A stretch of DNA of 14,172 nucleotides from Bdellovibrionota bacterium. GTDB lineage: Bacteria; Bdellovibrionota; Bacteriovoracia; Bacteriovoracales; Bacteriovoracaceae. A program made the translations under genes and the position numbers. The stretch is taken from contig JAURQB010000196.1 of NCBI GenBank assembly GCA_030836365.1, positions 1-14,172 of the forward strand, in the 5' to 3' direction. A model generated the notes under the pieces. It saw nothing but the letters and a program-made list of their open reading frames with translations, searched no databases and was not told where the DNA came from. This document shows positions 6,661 to 14,172 of the stretch, one piece after another; within the stretch, counting starts at the first letter, position 1; each line of letters begins with the position of its first letter.

Positions 6661-7713
6661 ATGAAAATTTTAGTCACAGGCGGAGCGGGCTTTATCGGCT
6701 CAGCAGTCGTCAGGGAATTAATCAATAACTCAAATCATGAAGTAATGAATGTGGATAAATTAACCTACGCGGGGAATTTAGATTCATTAGGAAGTGTCTC
6801 TGAAGATTCTCGCTATCAATTTTCACAAACTGATATTTGTGATGAAGCAGCGGTAGCAAAAATTTTTGAAACGTTTTCACCTGATATTGTCATGCATTTA
6901 GCGGCCGAAAGTCACGTGGATAGATCGATTGATGGGCCGGGAGAGTTTATTCAAACTAATGTGATTGGAACTTTTAATTTACTTCAAGCTGCAAGAAAGC
7001 ATTACGAAAGTCTTGATGATTCTAAAAAATCTACTTTTCGTTTTCATCATATCTCAACAGATGAAGTTTACGGGGACCTTGAGGGAACGACTGACTTGTT
7101 TACTGAAAAAACTCCTTACGCGCCGTCGAGTCCCTATTCAGCAAGTAAAGCCTCAAGTGATCACTTGGTTCGTGCCTGGAATAGAACGTTTGGACTTCCT
7201 GTGGTGATCACGAATTGTTCAAATAACTATGGGCCATTTCATTTTCCAGAAAAACTAATCCCATTAGTTATATTGAATGCTCTTGAGGAAAAAGCGCTCC
7301 CGGTTTACGGAGACGGAAAGCAAATTCGTGACTGGCTTTACGTTGAGGACCATGCGCGCGCACTGATAAAGGTAGCAACAGAAGGTGCCGTAGGTGAAAC
7401 ATATAACATTGGTGGCTTCAACGAAAAAGAAAATATTCAGGTTGTTCAAACTATTTGCGGGATTTTAGATGAGGTGCGCCCGCGCGCAAATGGTAAGTAC
7501 AGTGATCTCATTGAGTTTGTGAAGGATCGGCCTGGGCATGATCTCCGTTATGCGATTGATGCCTCAAAAATTGAGCGCGATCTTGGCTGGCGCCCAGAAG
7601 AAACCTTTGAAACTGGCATTCGCAAAACTATAGAGTGGTATCTTTCGAATGAAACTTGGTGGAAGCGTGTGCAAGACGGCTCCTACTCGCGCGAGCGCCT
7701 CGGCCTTTCTTAA
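6661..7713 (+). CDS. rfbB: dTDP-glucose 4,6-dehydratase
   Basis: A 350-residue extended short-chain dehydrogenase that converts dTDP-glucose to dTDP-4-keto-6-deoxyglucose with bound NAD+, in the cytoplasm. TGGAGFIGS (6-14) is the Rossmann glycine motif, followed by AAESHVDRSI (81-90). The catalytic triplet Thr133-Asp134-Glu135 lies in ISTDEVYGD, and YSASK holds Tyr159 and Lys163. TNCSNNYGPFHFPEKLIPL is the RmlB substrate-binding signature. Length matches the family. Its product feeds rffA directly; no rfbC or rfbD is present, so dTDP-rhamnose is not made by this cluster alone. AAGGG lies 9 bases before the ATG inside a predicted leader hairpin. Confidence 0.97.
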   Translation: MKILVTGGAGFIGSAVVRELINNSNHEVMNVDKLTYAGNLDSLGSVSEDSRYQFSQTDICDEAAVAKIFETFSPDIVMHLAAESHVDRSIDGPGEFIQTNVIGTFNLLQAARKHYESLDDSKKSTFRFHHISTDEVYGDLEGTTDLFTEKTPYAPSSPYSASKASSDHLVRAWNRTFGLPVVITNCSNNYGPFHFPEKLIPLVILNALEEKALPVYGDGKQIRDWLYVEDHARALIKVATEGAVGETYNIGGFNEKENIQVVQTICGILDEVRPRANGKYSDLIEFVKDRPGHDLRYAIDASKIERDLGWRPEETFETGIRKTIEWYLSNETWWKRVQDGSYSRERLGLS

Positions 7714-7734
7714 TTAAAACTATAGCTAGTCATT

Positions 7735-7761
7735 GGTGAAATTTTTAAATAAAATTTCGCT
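7735..7761 (+). promoter_or_regulatory. Hairpin abutting the opgB-like start codon
   Basis: GAAATTTT (7738-7745) is the exact inverse complement of AAAATTTC (7751-7758), with a 5-base loop. Adding G-U and G-C pairs (7737/7759, 7736/7760, 7735/7761) brings the base of the stem right up to ATG 7762. There is no Shine-Dalgarno between the hairpin and the ATG; the only candidate, GGTGA (7735-7739), lies in the 5' arm. The stem is A/T-only in its core and is not a standard terminator. Confidence 0.35.
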
Positions 7762-9567
7762 ATGACTGTATCCTTGATTACTCTGCTATTATCGACACCT
7801 TTAATACCTAAAGTGGGGCGATCTAAATATATTTACATCCTCTTTTATTTCTTAGGTATATTTTTAGGATCAATTCACTTGATTTCAAACTACTTTACAG
7901 GAACCGGTTTAACTGAATCTGTTATTTATCATATTCAAGTGGGAGTAGGAGGGGCAGGTTTTATGGAGTACGTAGACCTTATCGTCATTTCTGTGCTCTA
8001 TTTCGCCTTTTTCATAACCTTATTTTTTTTCCGCCACCGACTTCGTTTAAGTTTTTTGAATAATAGCACCAGACCTATCTTGCTATGGCTCTTTTTGCCA
8101 AGTGGTTTAATCTATAATCCAAGCTTGAACTTTATTTTTGATCGTATTTTAAAGTCAACTCATGTGTTGAATGTCTCAAATATTGACCACAAGGCAGGGT
8201 TTCAATCAGCATATGTGGTGATGGATAAAAAGGCGAAGATAAAAAAAAATATTCTGTATTTGTATCTAGAAAGTTTTGAGCAAACCTATTTGAATAACAA
8301 TATTTTCCCCGAGCTCGCGCCAAATTTAAAAGAAATTAAAAAGAGCGCAACTAGTTTTACAAATTTGGTTCAAGTGCCTGGAACAGGTTGGACTATTGCA
8401 GGGATGGTCGCGTCTCAGTGCGGTATTCCTTTATTTTCTCCTTCCGGAGGAAATGATGCTGGAGCAATAGACGGCTTTTTACCAAGGGCAAGATGCTTGG
8501 GTGATGTTCTCAGCGAGCAAGGCTATGATCTCTCTTTTATTGGTGGAGCAAATTTAAATTTTGCGGGAAAAGGCAATTTTTATCAAACTCACCAGTTTGA
8601 TAATATTCTAGGAAAAGAAGAATTAACCCAAAAATTAGCGGTGGGAAATTATCAGAGTAGTTGGGGCTTATATGATGATACAACCCTTGATTACGTACTT
8701 GAAAGCTTAGAGAAAAAAACAAATTCTAAAAAACCATTTGGTATTTTTGCTCTTACTTTAGACACACACCACCCAAATGGACATCCGTCAAGGAGTTGTC
8801 AAAATATCGCTTATAAAGACGGGAAAAATCCTATTCTCAATTCAGTGGCATGTACTGATCACCTAGTCGGTAAATTTATGAGCAACATCATGGAGAGAGG
8901 TTTAGATAAGGATTTGATCATCGTTATAAGCTCAGACCATCTCTCAATGCAGAATTCTGCTTCTTCTTTATTGGAAAAAGGCGATAGAAGAAACTTATTT
9001 TTTATTATTGATCAAAGCCTACCTGTCAGAGAGATTAGCACAAAGGGTAGCATGATCGATATCGCGGCAACGCTATCAGATGCAATTGGACTTAGTGATC
9101 AATTTGGCTTGGGAAGAAGTTTATTAAAAACTAAGTTCAATAAAGAGAGACACAAAATCGCTGACTCTATTTCTCACTGGAGACAAAATATCATTAAACT
9201 TTGGGACTTTCCTCTTTTTAAGCAGTTAAATGTGAATGGAGCGGAGAGTTTTTGGTTAAATGATAGAAAAATGAAATCCCCCTTTATTGTGCAAATAGAA
9301 AAAAATGGGAAGACCTCAGTAAAACTTGGATTGGGACGTGAGGAGATGATTTCAGAGATGCGAAAGGCTGAAGCCAGGGAGGAAAAATATATTGCTGCAT
9401 CTCGTTGTGAACTGTTCAATAACAAGAGAAGATTCAAGAAAGATAAAGAGACTTGCCTATTTTTAAAGTCGCCGGGACACCAACTAAGAAAGGCTAAACT
9501 CTCTAAAGACTTTAAGGTTTCCATAAAGTCAGAGAATTTTGTTCGTCCGCTCAAATTAAATCTTTAA
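7762..9567 (+). CDS. OpgB/MdoB-like phosphoglycerol transferase, membrane-anchored
   Basis: A 601-residue inner-membrane enzyme with a few N-terminal membrane segments (about 1-15, 24-43, 70-90, 103-119) and a periplasmic alkaline-phosphatase-superfamily domain. YLESFEQTY (Glu170 metal ligand), VPGTGWTIAGMVASQCGIPLF (Thr211 probable nucleophile), WGLYDD (301-306), LDTHHPNG (334-340) and SSDHLSM (391-396) match, as I recall it, E. coli phosphoglycerol transferase I. That enzyme moves sn-glycerol-1-phosphate from phosphatidylglycerol to periplasmic glucans. Here the gene sits in a polysaccharide cluster with no opgG or opgH in view, so the acceptor may be the surface polysaccharide (inference). 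It is shorter than E. coli OpgB and ends in a Lys/Arg-rich tail of about 100 residues. An in-frame stop 12 bases upstream fixes ATG 7762 as the earliest ATG. Confidence 0.85.
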   Translation: MTVSLITLLLSTPLIPKVGRSKYIYILFYFLGIFLGSIHLISNYFTGTGLTESVIYHIQVGVGGAGFMEYVDLIVISVLYFAFFITLFFFRHRLRLSFLNNSTRPILLWLFLPSGLIYNPSLNFIFDRILKSTHVLNVSNIDHKAGFQSAYVVMDKKAKIKKNILYLYLESFEQTYLNNNIFPELAPNLKEIKKSATSFTNLVQVPGTGWTIAGMVASQCGIPLFSPSGGNDAGAIDGFLPRARCLGDVLSEQGYDLSFIGGANLNFAGKGNFYQTHQFDNILGKEELTQKLAVGNYQSSWGLYDDTTLDYVLESLEKKTNSKKPFGIFALTLDTHHPNGHPSRSCQNIAYKDGKNPILNSVACTDHLVGKFMSNIMERGLDKDLIIVISSDHLSMQNSASSLLEKGDRRNLFFIIDQSLPVREISTKGSMIDIAATLSDAIGLSDQFGLGRSLLKTKFNKERHKIADSISHWRQNIIKLWDFPLFKQLNVNGAESFWLNDRKMKSPFIVQIEKNGKTSVKLGLGREEMISEMRKAEAREEKYIAASRCELFNNKRRFKKDKETCLFLKSPGHQLRKAKLSKDFKVSIKSENFVRPLKLNL

Positions 9568-9615
9568 ATATCGCCCAAATCTTCCTATTATTTAATCTTT
9601 CCAGGGGAGGAAACA

Positions 9616-10728
9616 GTGCGAGTTGCTTTAATAACGGGAATTACAGGCCAGGATGGATCCTATCTAGCTGAATTATTACTTGAAAAAGGCTACGAAGTTC
9701 ATGGTATCAAAAGACGCTCCTCGATGTTCAATACAGATCGAATTGATCACTTATATCAAGATCAGCACGAAAAAGATGTAAGACTTCACCTTCATTATGG
9801 AGACCTTACCGACTCTTCTAATATCATCAGACTTGTTCAAGAAATTAAGCCCGATGAAATTTATAACTTGGCCGCACAATCTCACGTAAAAGTATCTTTT
9901 GAATCTCCCGAGTACACGGCGGACGTTGACGCTTTGGGCACGCTTAGAATTCTTGAAGCTGTTAGAATTTGTGGGCTAGAGAAAAAAACAAAAATTTATC
10001 AAGCTTCCACCAGTGAGCTCTACGGCCTCGTTCGTGAAACACCTCAAAAAGAGACAACACCATTTTACCCTCGGAGTCCTTATGCGTGCGCGAAGATGTA
10101 TGGCTATTGGATTACGGTGAATTACAGGGAATCCTATGATATGTATGCATGTAACGGAATCCTGTTTAATCACGAGTCGCCGAATCGAGGTGAAACTTTT
10201 GTGACAAGAAAAATTACACGGGCGGCTTCAAAGATTGCTCTCGGGCTTCAAGATTGTCTTTATCTTGGAAACCTCGATGCTAAAAGAGACTGGGGGCATG
10301 CCAAGGATTACGTCGAGGCCATGTGGCTGATGCTTCAGCAAGAAACTCCTGAGGACTTTGTTATCGCAACGGGAACAACTGTGAGTGTTCGTGATTTTGT
10401 TGTGATGGCATTTAGTTATCTTGGAATTGAATTAGAGTTTCATGGTGCAGACGCTGATGAATATGCCGTTGTTAAAAAGTGTGAGCGAAAAGAATATCAG
10501 TTACCCATTGGTAAAAAAATTGTGTGCGTAGATCCTAGGTATTTTAGACCTGCTGAAGTTGAACTTCTTCAAGGGGATGCAACGAAGGCAAAAGAAAAAC
10601 TTGGTTGGACTCCAAAACATCAGCTCAGTGACCTTGTGATTGATATGATGAAAAGTGATGTAGCTCTTTTTAAAAGAGATAAGTATCTGCTTGAAGGCGG
10701 CCACCAGGTGATGGAATATCATGAGTAA
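9616..10728 (+). CDS. gmd: GDP-mannose 4,6-dehydratase
   Basis: A 370-residue NADP-dependent short-chain dehydrogenase that converts GDP-mannose to GDP-4-keto-6-deoxymannose. Landmarks: ITGITGQDGSYLAELLL (6-22) with the dinucleotide-binding glycines, IKRRSSMFNTDRIDHLY (31-47), HYGDLTDSSN (60-69), NLAAQSHVKVSFE (84-96), catalytic Ser/Thr-x-Glu in STSELYG (Glu134), and YPRSPYACAK with Tyr156 and Lys160. The start is GTG at 9616, preceded by a strong GGGGAGG (9604-9610); a 5-bp TTTCC/GGAAA stem could form across it. The 3' end overlaps fcl by 8 bases, so the next pathway enzyme is translationally coupled. Confidence 0.96.
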   Translation: MRVALITGITGQDGSYLAELLLEKGYEVHGIKRRSSMFNTDRIDHLYQDQHEKDVRLHLHYGDLTDSSNIIRLVQEIKPDEIYNLAAQSHVKVSFESPEYTADVDALGTLRILEAVRICGLEKKTKIYQASTSELYGLVRETPQKETTPFYPRSPYACAKMYGYWITVNYRESYDMYACNGILFNHESPNRGETFVTRKITRAASKIALGLQDCLYLGNLDAKRDWGHAKDYVEAMWLMLQQETPEDFVIATGTTVSVRDFVVMAFSYLGIELEFHGADADEYAVVKKCERKEYQLPIGKKIVCVDPRYFRPAEVELLQGDATKAKEKLGWTPKHQLSDLVIDMMKSDVALFKRDKYLLEGGHQVMEYHE

Positions 10729-11701
10729 GCCTAAGAAAGACTCAAAAATTATTGTCTTTGGACCTCGTGGCTTAGTTGGTTCCGCGATTGTCAGAGAGCT
10801 TAAGCACCAGGGCTTTAGCAATATTTTGACTCCTGTCAGAGAAGAACTCGATCTTCTTGATCAAAGTGCTGTTTTTAATTATTTCAATTATGAGCAGCCC
10901 GAATATGTTTATATCGCTGCTGCGAAAGTTGGGGGAATTATCGCCAACAATACTTACCGCGGTGATTTCATTTACGAAAATTTAACCATTCAAAATAACA
11001 TTTTTGGTGCCGCCCATAAGTATCCTGTTTCTGGGCTGATCTTTTTAGGTAGTAGCTGCATTTATCCAAAAAATTCGCCCCAGCCGATTAAGGAAGAATA
11101 TCTGTTATCCTCTGAGCTTGAGCCAACAAACGAGCCGTATGCGATTGCAAAAATTGCGGGACTTAAAACCGCCCAAGCAATGAGGCAACAATACAAACAT
11201 CCTTGGGTTTCTTTGATGCCAACAAATTTATATGGGCCAAATGATAATTATCATCCGGAAAATTCCCATGTTATTCCAGGAATGATCAGACGAATGCATG
11301 AAGCAAAGGTTCGTGGAGATAAAACCTTTACTGTATGGGGAACAGGTAAACCCAGGCGAGAATTTTTGTATGTGGATGATCTGGCAAAAATTTGCCTCCA
11401 AGTGATGGCAAATATTGAGAGTGCTCCTGACTGGATTAATGTTGGGACAGGGGTTGATATGTCAATTGCAAAACTTGCGGGCGTTATTCAAGAAGTGGTG
11501 GGTTTTAAGGGGGAACTTCTGTTTGATTCAAGTAGACCTGATGGAACTCCAAGAAAGTTGCTAGACGTCTCCACTATGAATGAAAAATATGGCGCAAGTT
11601 ATACTGATTTCGTTGTTGGAATAAAATCATCCTATGAGGACTTTAAAAACCAGTATGCTAAAACAAGCACAGGAGTTATTTCAAAAAGTGAAACTCTCTA
11701 A
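10721..11701 (+). CDS. fcl: GDP-L-fucose synthase
   Basis: A 326-residue epimerase/reductase that turns GDP-4-keto-6-deoxymannose into GDP-L-fucose with NADPH, completing the route begun by gmd. Visible: GPRGLVGSAI (14-23) dinucleotide loop, AAAKVGGIIANNTY (66-79), LGSSCIYPK with Ser111 and Cys113, EPYAIAK with Tyr140 and Lys144, LMPTNLYGPNDNYHPENSHV with His183, and WGTGKPRREFLYVDDLA. All expected catalytic residues are present. The second residue of the glycine loop is Pro14-adjacent (G-P-R-G) where GH-x-G is usual, a small deviation. The ATG overlaps the gmd stop by 8 bases. Confidence 0.95.
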   Translation: MSKPKKDSKIIVFGPRGLVGSAIVRELKHQGFSNILTPVREELDLLDQSAVFNYFNYEQPEYVYIAAAKVGGIIANNTYRGDFIYENLTIQNNIFGAAHKYPVSGLIFLGSSCIYPKNSPQPIKEEYLLSSELEPTNEPYAIAKIAGLKTAQAMRQQYKHPWVSLMPTNLYGPNDNYHPENSHVIPGMIRRMHEAKVRGDKTFTVWGTGKPRREFLYVDDLAKICLQVMANIESAPDWINVGTGVDMSIAKLAGVIQEVVGFKGELLFDSSRPDGTPRKLLDVSTMNEKYGASYTDFVVGIKSSYEDFKNQYAKTSTGVISKSETL

Positions 11702-12938
11702 TGGATTAAAAAAATATTTTTTTAATACCAATTGGATGTTCCTTGAGCACATTATCAAAATAATTTCAGGCGTTTTTGTTGGAGCTTATGTCGCCAGGTA
11801 TTTGGGAGTAGAGAGTTTTGGTCTATTTAGCTACGTGTTAGCGTGTTTTGTTATATTTGAATCCATTGGGAAATCTGGAATTGAAAATATTTTCATTAAA
11901 CAATATATCGATAAAGATCAGAGCGAAGAAGTATTACGATCGTATCTGTTTTATCGTCTTTTAACTGGATTGCTGGTCTTTGTTTTGTTATTTAGTTACT
12001 CATTTTTTGCCTCGGATATGGCCATCTCCTATGGGTTAAAAATTCTCTCATTTGTTTTTTTATTTCAGCCATTAGAAATTTTTGAACATGTTTTTCAGGC
12101 GAGAGTTGAAATGAAAAAAATATCCTTGTTTAAGGGGTTTTTTACAGCAATCTTTGCCGTCGTTAAATTAATGGCCATTTATACGGCTTCTAATATAACG
12201 ATCTTCTTTTTGATTTTTGGCCTGGAGAAGGTTTTTGTATTTTTGGGAGGGTTTTTATTTTATAAAAATAAAACAAGCCTTTTCCAAAAAAAATATAGCA
12301 CGGGAATAAAAGAAATTTTTAATGAGTCACTCCCTCTACTACTCAGTAGTCTTGCGGTTATTTTGTATATGAGAATGGATCAATTGATGATAAAAAGCTT
12401 GCTTGGAGCGAAAGAGTTAGGGGTTTACTCTGTGGTTGTTCGGCTGACTGAGGTTTGGTTTTTTATCCCGCTAATTATTTCAAATTCGACTTTCCCGAGG
12501 CTTTTACAAAAAGAAACCTCTGAGCGTAATTATTTACTTAGCTCTCTAGTCCCCTGCCTGTTCATTATTTTGAACGTCCTTATTTTTAAGGACTTGGCCA
12601 TTAGCTTTCTTTACGGTGAAGGATTTATAGAGGCCTCAAGCTTGCTACAGTTTCAAATCTTTTCATTAATACTTGTTTCAATAGGGATTTCTTATTCAAA
12701 AATTCTTGTCTCTCACTCTCTACAAAGGTTTACACTGTTCACCACCTTGTTTGGGGTCGGAGTAAATTTTATCTGCAACATGTTTCTCATACCAAGAATA
12801 GGGCTTGTTGGGGCCTCAATCTCGACCCTGATCTCATATTCAATTTCAGGCTACCTTGGTCTATTTATTTTTTCAAAAACTCGTCACCTTGTTTTACCAG
12901 GAAAAAGTTTTTCATGCGCAAGAGGGAAACATGTCTAA
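11688..12938 (+). CDS. Wzx-like polysaccharide flippase (MOP superfamily)
   Basis: An integral membrane protein of about 416 residues, with repeated hydrophobic spans along its whole length, of the oligosaccharidyl-lipid flippase type that moves undecaprenyl-linked repeat units across the inner membrane. The N-terminal FNTNWMFLEHIIKIISGVFV...ARYLGVESFGLFSY pattern is typical of Wzx/RfbX proteins, as is the interior SLPLLLSSLAVILYMRMDQLMIKSLLG...LGVYSV segment. The start is ambiguous: GTG 11688 has AGGAG 12 bases upstream and gives a normal N-terminus, while ATG 11655 and ATG 11634 would extend it without a good ribosome binding site. With GTG it overlaps fcl by 14 bases. It is visibly richer in A+T than gmd and fcl, as often seen for Wzx genes. 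Confidence 0.87.
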   Translation: MKLSNGLKKYFFNTNWMFLEHIIKIISGVFVGAYVARYLGVESFGLFSYVLACFVIFESIGKSGIENIFIKQYIDKDQSEEVLRSYLFYRLLTGLLVFVLLFSYSFFASDMAISYGLKILSFVFLFQPLEIFEHVFQARVEMKKISLFKGFFTAIFAVVKLMAIYTASNITIFFLIFGLEKVFVFLGGFLFYKNKTSLFQKKYSTGIKEIFNESLPLLLSSLAVILYMRMDQLMIKSLLGAKELGVYSVVVRLTEVWFFIPLIISNSTFPRLLQKETSERNYLLSSLVPCLFIILNVLIFKDLAISFLYGEGFIEASSLLQFQIFSLILVSIGISYSKILVSHSLQRFTLFTTLFGVGVNFICNMFLIPRIGLVGASISTLISYSISGYLGLFIFSKTRHLVLPGKSFSCARGKHV

Positions 12939-13842
12939 TACATTAGATACTCCTATTTTATTTTTGATCTTTAACCGGCCGGATACGACGATGCAGGTTT
13001 TTTCTCAAATTAAAAAACAAAAACCTAAGTTTCTCTACTTGGCCTCAGATGGGGGGAGAGATAAACGAGAGCAATGTATTGTCGATGATGTACGCGATTA
13101 TGTTTTGTCCCATATTGATTGGGACTGTGAAGTTATTAAACTTTTTCGGGACCATAATCTTGGTTGTAAACTGGCGGTTAGTGATGCCATTACCTGGTTT
13201 TTTGATCAAGAGGAATATGGAATTATCCTAGAGGATGATTGCCTGCCTTCGAACTCATTTTTTAATTTTTGCCAAGAGGGGTTGAGGGCTTTTCAAGATG
13301 ACGAGACGAAATATCAAATTGCTGGATTTAACCACCTGGAAGAAGTTCGGGATGTTGAGAGTGATTATTTTATCTGTCCTAGTTTTTGCTCCATTTGGGG
13401 GTGGGCAAGCTGGAGAAGAGCATGGGAGAAGTATCATGTTTCACCAAGTTGGGACTCACGATTAGAGAATCGTAAAAGCAACGATGAAAGAATAATTGTT
13501 AAAGATCATAAAAAGAAAATAAAAGCTATTTCTAATGGTTTTGATACTTGGGATTATCAATGGGACTATGCGATTTTTAAGAATCGAGGTGAAATTGTAT
13601 ATCCCAAGAAAAGTTTAGTGAAAAATATTGGGATAGGGGAGAGCGGAACACATACAAAAAATACGGATGATCCTCTAAATAGAGTTTGTTCGCATGAGAT
13701 GGAAAAAATATCATTTACGTCATTAAAAAATAATTATTCTAAAGATTTTTACCAATATCGATTAAATGAAATTAAGAAGACCTATTTTCATAATCGAGTA
13801 AAAAGAAAGCTCTCAAAGGTATTTGGTTATGAGCGCGTGTAA
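12931..13842 (+). CDS. Family 2-like glycosyltransferase (GT-A fold)
   Basis: A 303-residue cytoplasmic, probably membrane-associated nucleotide-sugar transferase. TPILFLIFNRPDTT (7-20) is the N-terminal nucleotide-binding strand, YLASDGGR (36-43) follows, NLGCKLAVSDAITWFF (76-91) is a family-type helix, and GIILEDDCLP (97-106) holds the metal- and nucleotide-binding Glu-Asp-Asp. CSIWGWASWRRAWEKY (153-168) is the acceptor-side signature. The start ATG 12931 is chosen because GAGGG lies just upstream and the conserved region begins at once; an ATG at 12856 would extend back into wzx. It overlaps wzx by 8 bases. It probably adds one sugar of the repeat unit. The donor is unknown; dTDP-aminosugar and GDP-fucose are local candidates. 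Confidence 0.85.
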   Translation: MSNTLDTPILFLIFNRPDTTMQVFSQIKKQKPKFLYLASDGGRDKREQCIVDDVRDYVLSHIDWDCEVIKLFRDHNLGCKLAVSDAITWFFDQEEYGIILEDDCLPSNSFFNFCQEGLRAFQDDETKYQIAGFNHLEEVRDVESDYFICPSFCSIWGWASWRRAWEKYHVSPSWDSRLENRKSNDERIIVKDHKKKIKAISNGFDTWDYQWDYAIFKNRGEIVYPKKSLVKNIGIGESGTHTKNTDDPLNRVCSHEMEKISFTSLKNNYSKDFYQYRLNEIKKTYFHNRVKRKLSKVFGYERV

Positions 13843-14017
13843 AGTTTGCAATAAGCCTTGGAAGCTTCTTTTCAAAAAAAATGTCTTAAATAAGTATGAA
13901 GCTGAGTATCGATATTGTGAACATTGCGAATTTGTTGGTATCTCAAATGTTCATTGGCTTGAAGAGGCCTATAGCGAAGCTATTAATAGTTGTGATACAG
14001 GCTTGATTGAGCGATGA
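13829..14017 (+). pseudogene. N-terminal stub of a class I SAM-dependent methyltransferase
   Basis: A 62-residue ORF that starts at ATG 13829, overlapping the glycosyltransferase by 14 bases, with AGG 9 bases upstream. It holds two zinc-finger-like pairs (Cys4/Cys7 and Cys30/Cys33) and an HWLEEAYSEAINSCDTGLIER segment. These match, from memory, the N-terminus of C-methyltransferase-like proteins found in polysaccharide clusters, in which about 230 more residues carrying the SAM-binding fold should follow. The reading stops at TGA 14015-14017, exactly where the homology would continue, inside a hairpin. The rest of the gene is absent, so it should not be a working methyltransferase. The cause may be recombination or a chimeric assembly. 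Confidence 0.65.
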
Positions 14018-14037
14018 AATCGCTGTTATTCGTTTTT
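14010..14037 (+). terminator. Possible hairpin terminator at the methyltransferase truncation
   Basis: AGCGAT (14010-14015) is the exact inverse complement of ATCGCT (14019-14024) with a GAA loop, followed after 8 bases by five T (14033-14037). The stem includes the stop codon of the truncated gene. The gap before the T-run and the short stem make it a weak intrinsic terminator; it may be the native terminator of whatever lies to the right. Confidence 0.35.
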
Positions 14038-14081
14038 GATCTTGATTAACATTAAGGCAACTTAACGGCTGGCAATGTTAC

Positions 14082-14172
14082 ATGAGCAATGTCACTTACG
14101 CGATTGTTTTCAAAGGGGAAATCATCGACGGATTTCAACCTATTTCCGTTAAGGCGCATATGGCGAAACTAC
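14082..14172 (+). CDS. Start of an unidentified small protein, 3'-truncated by the window edge
   Basis: Thirty codons are visible, beginning MSNVTYAIVFKGEIIDGF and running open to the window end. The alternation of short hydrophobic and charged residues looks like a real beta-rich N-terminus, and it faintly resembles small gammaproteobacterial proteins that begin with a YxIVFxGE-type segment, but I cannot name the family. The nearest in-frame stop upstream is at 14043; there is no good Shine-Dalgarno. It has no evident link to the polysaccharide genes and lies beyond the point where the methyltransferase is broken. Confidence 0.4.
   Translation, partial: MSNVTYAIVFKGEIIDGFQPISVKAHMAKL

Noticed and set aside
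9598..9613. TTTCC/GGAAA hairpin at the gmd ribosome binding site as a fourth regulatory hairpin
   Set aside because: Only 5 bp around a strong purine-rich Shine-Dalgarno; such stems are frequent by chance, so it is mentioned in the gmd entry but not claimed.
12856..12930. Upstream ATG extending the glycosyltransferase by 25 residues
   Set aside because: The added residues are the out-of-frame reading of the wzx 3' end; ATG 12931 has GAGGG upstream and begins at the conserved fold.
14014..14049. Eleven-residue ORF (MKSLLFVFDLD) starting in the truncation hairpin
   Set aside because: Too short, no separate ribosome binding site, and it overlaps the stem of the hairpin; no support as a gene.

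Overview
The window looks like a chromosomal segment of a moderately A+T-rich Gram-negative bacterium. The evidence is secreted proteins with signal peptides, an OpgB-type periplasmic phosphoglycerol transferase, and a surface-polysaccharide (O-antigen type) gene cluster. The housekeeping genes at the left (RimK-like ligase, DEAD-box helicase with a DbpA-type tail) and the small secreted proteins would fit the Bdellovibrionota/Bacteriovorax-like group. That placement is a recollection-based impression and has low confidence.

Left part (1-4360), mixed non-polysaccharide genes: the 3' part of a RimK-family ATP-grasp ligase (already open at the window edge); a convergent small cysteine-rich secreted protein; a DeaD/RhlE-like RNA helicase followed at once by an NADPH-dependent FMN reductase; and, on the other strand, a secreted metzincin-like metalloprotease.

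Right part (4412-14017), surface polysaccharide cluster: rffA/wecE (minus strand) is divergent from rfbA and rfbB. Together the three make dTDP-4-amino-4,6-dideoxygalactose from glucose-1-phosphate. They are followed by an OpgB/MdoB-like phosphoglycerol transferase, then gmd and fcl (GDP-mannose to GDP-L-fucose), a Wzx-like flippase, a glycosyltransferase and the N-terminal stub of a methyltransferase. From gmd to the stub the genes overlap (8, about 14, 8 and 14 nt), which indicates one tightly coupled operon. The simplest reading is a repeat unit containing fucose and a 4-aminofucose-type sugar that is flipped by Wzx and perhaps decorated with phosphoglycerol.

End (14018-14172): protein homology of the methyltransferase stops abruptly at a hairpin carrying its stop codon. 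The remaining sequence holds the start of an unrelated small ORF. This is either a recombination junction or an assembly chimera.

The main unexplained structure is in the leaders of the polysaccharide genes. The divergent rffA/rfbA region holds a perfect 10-bp inverted repeat, and rffA, rfbA and rfbB each have a predicted hairpin that covers the ribosome binding site. opgB has a hairpin abutting its start codon and no normal ribosome binding site. No gene-free stretch exceeds 300 bases. I see no tRNA, rRNA, CRISPR array, insertion sequence or origin.
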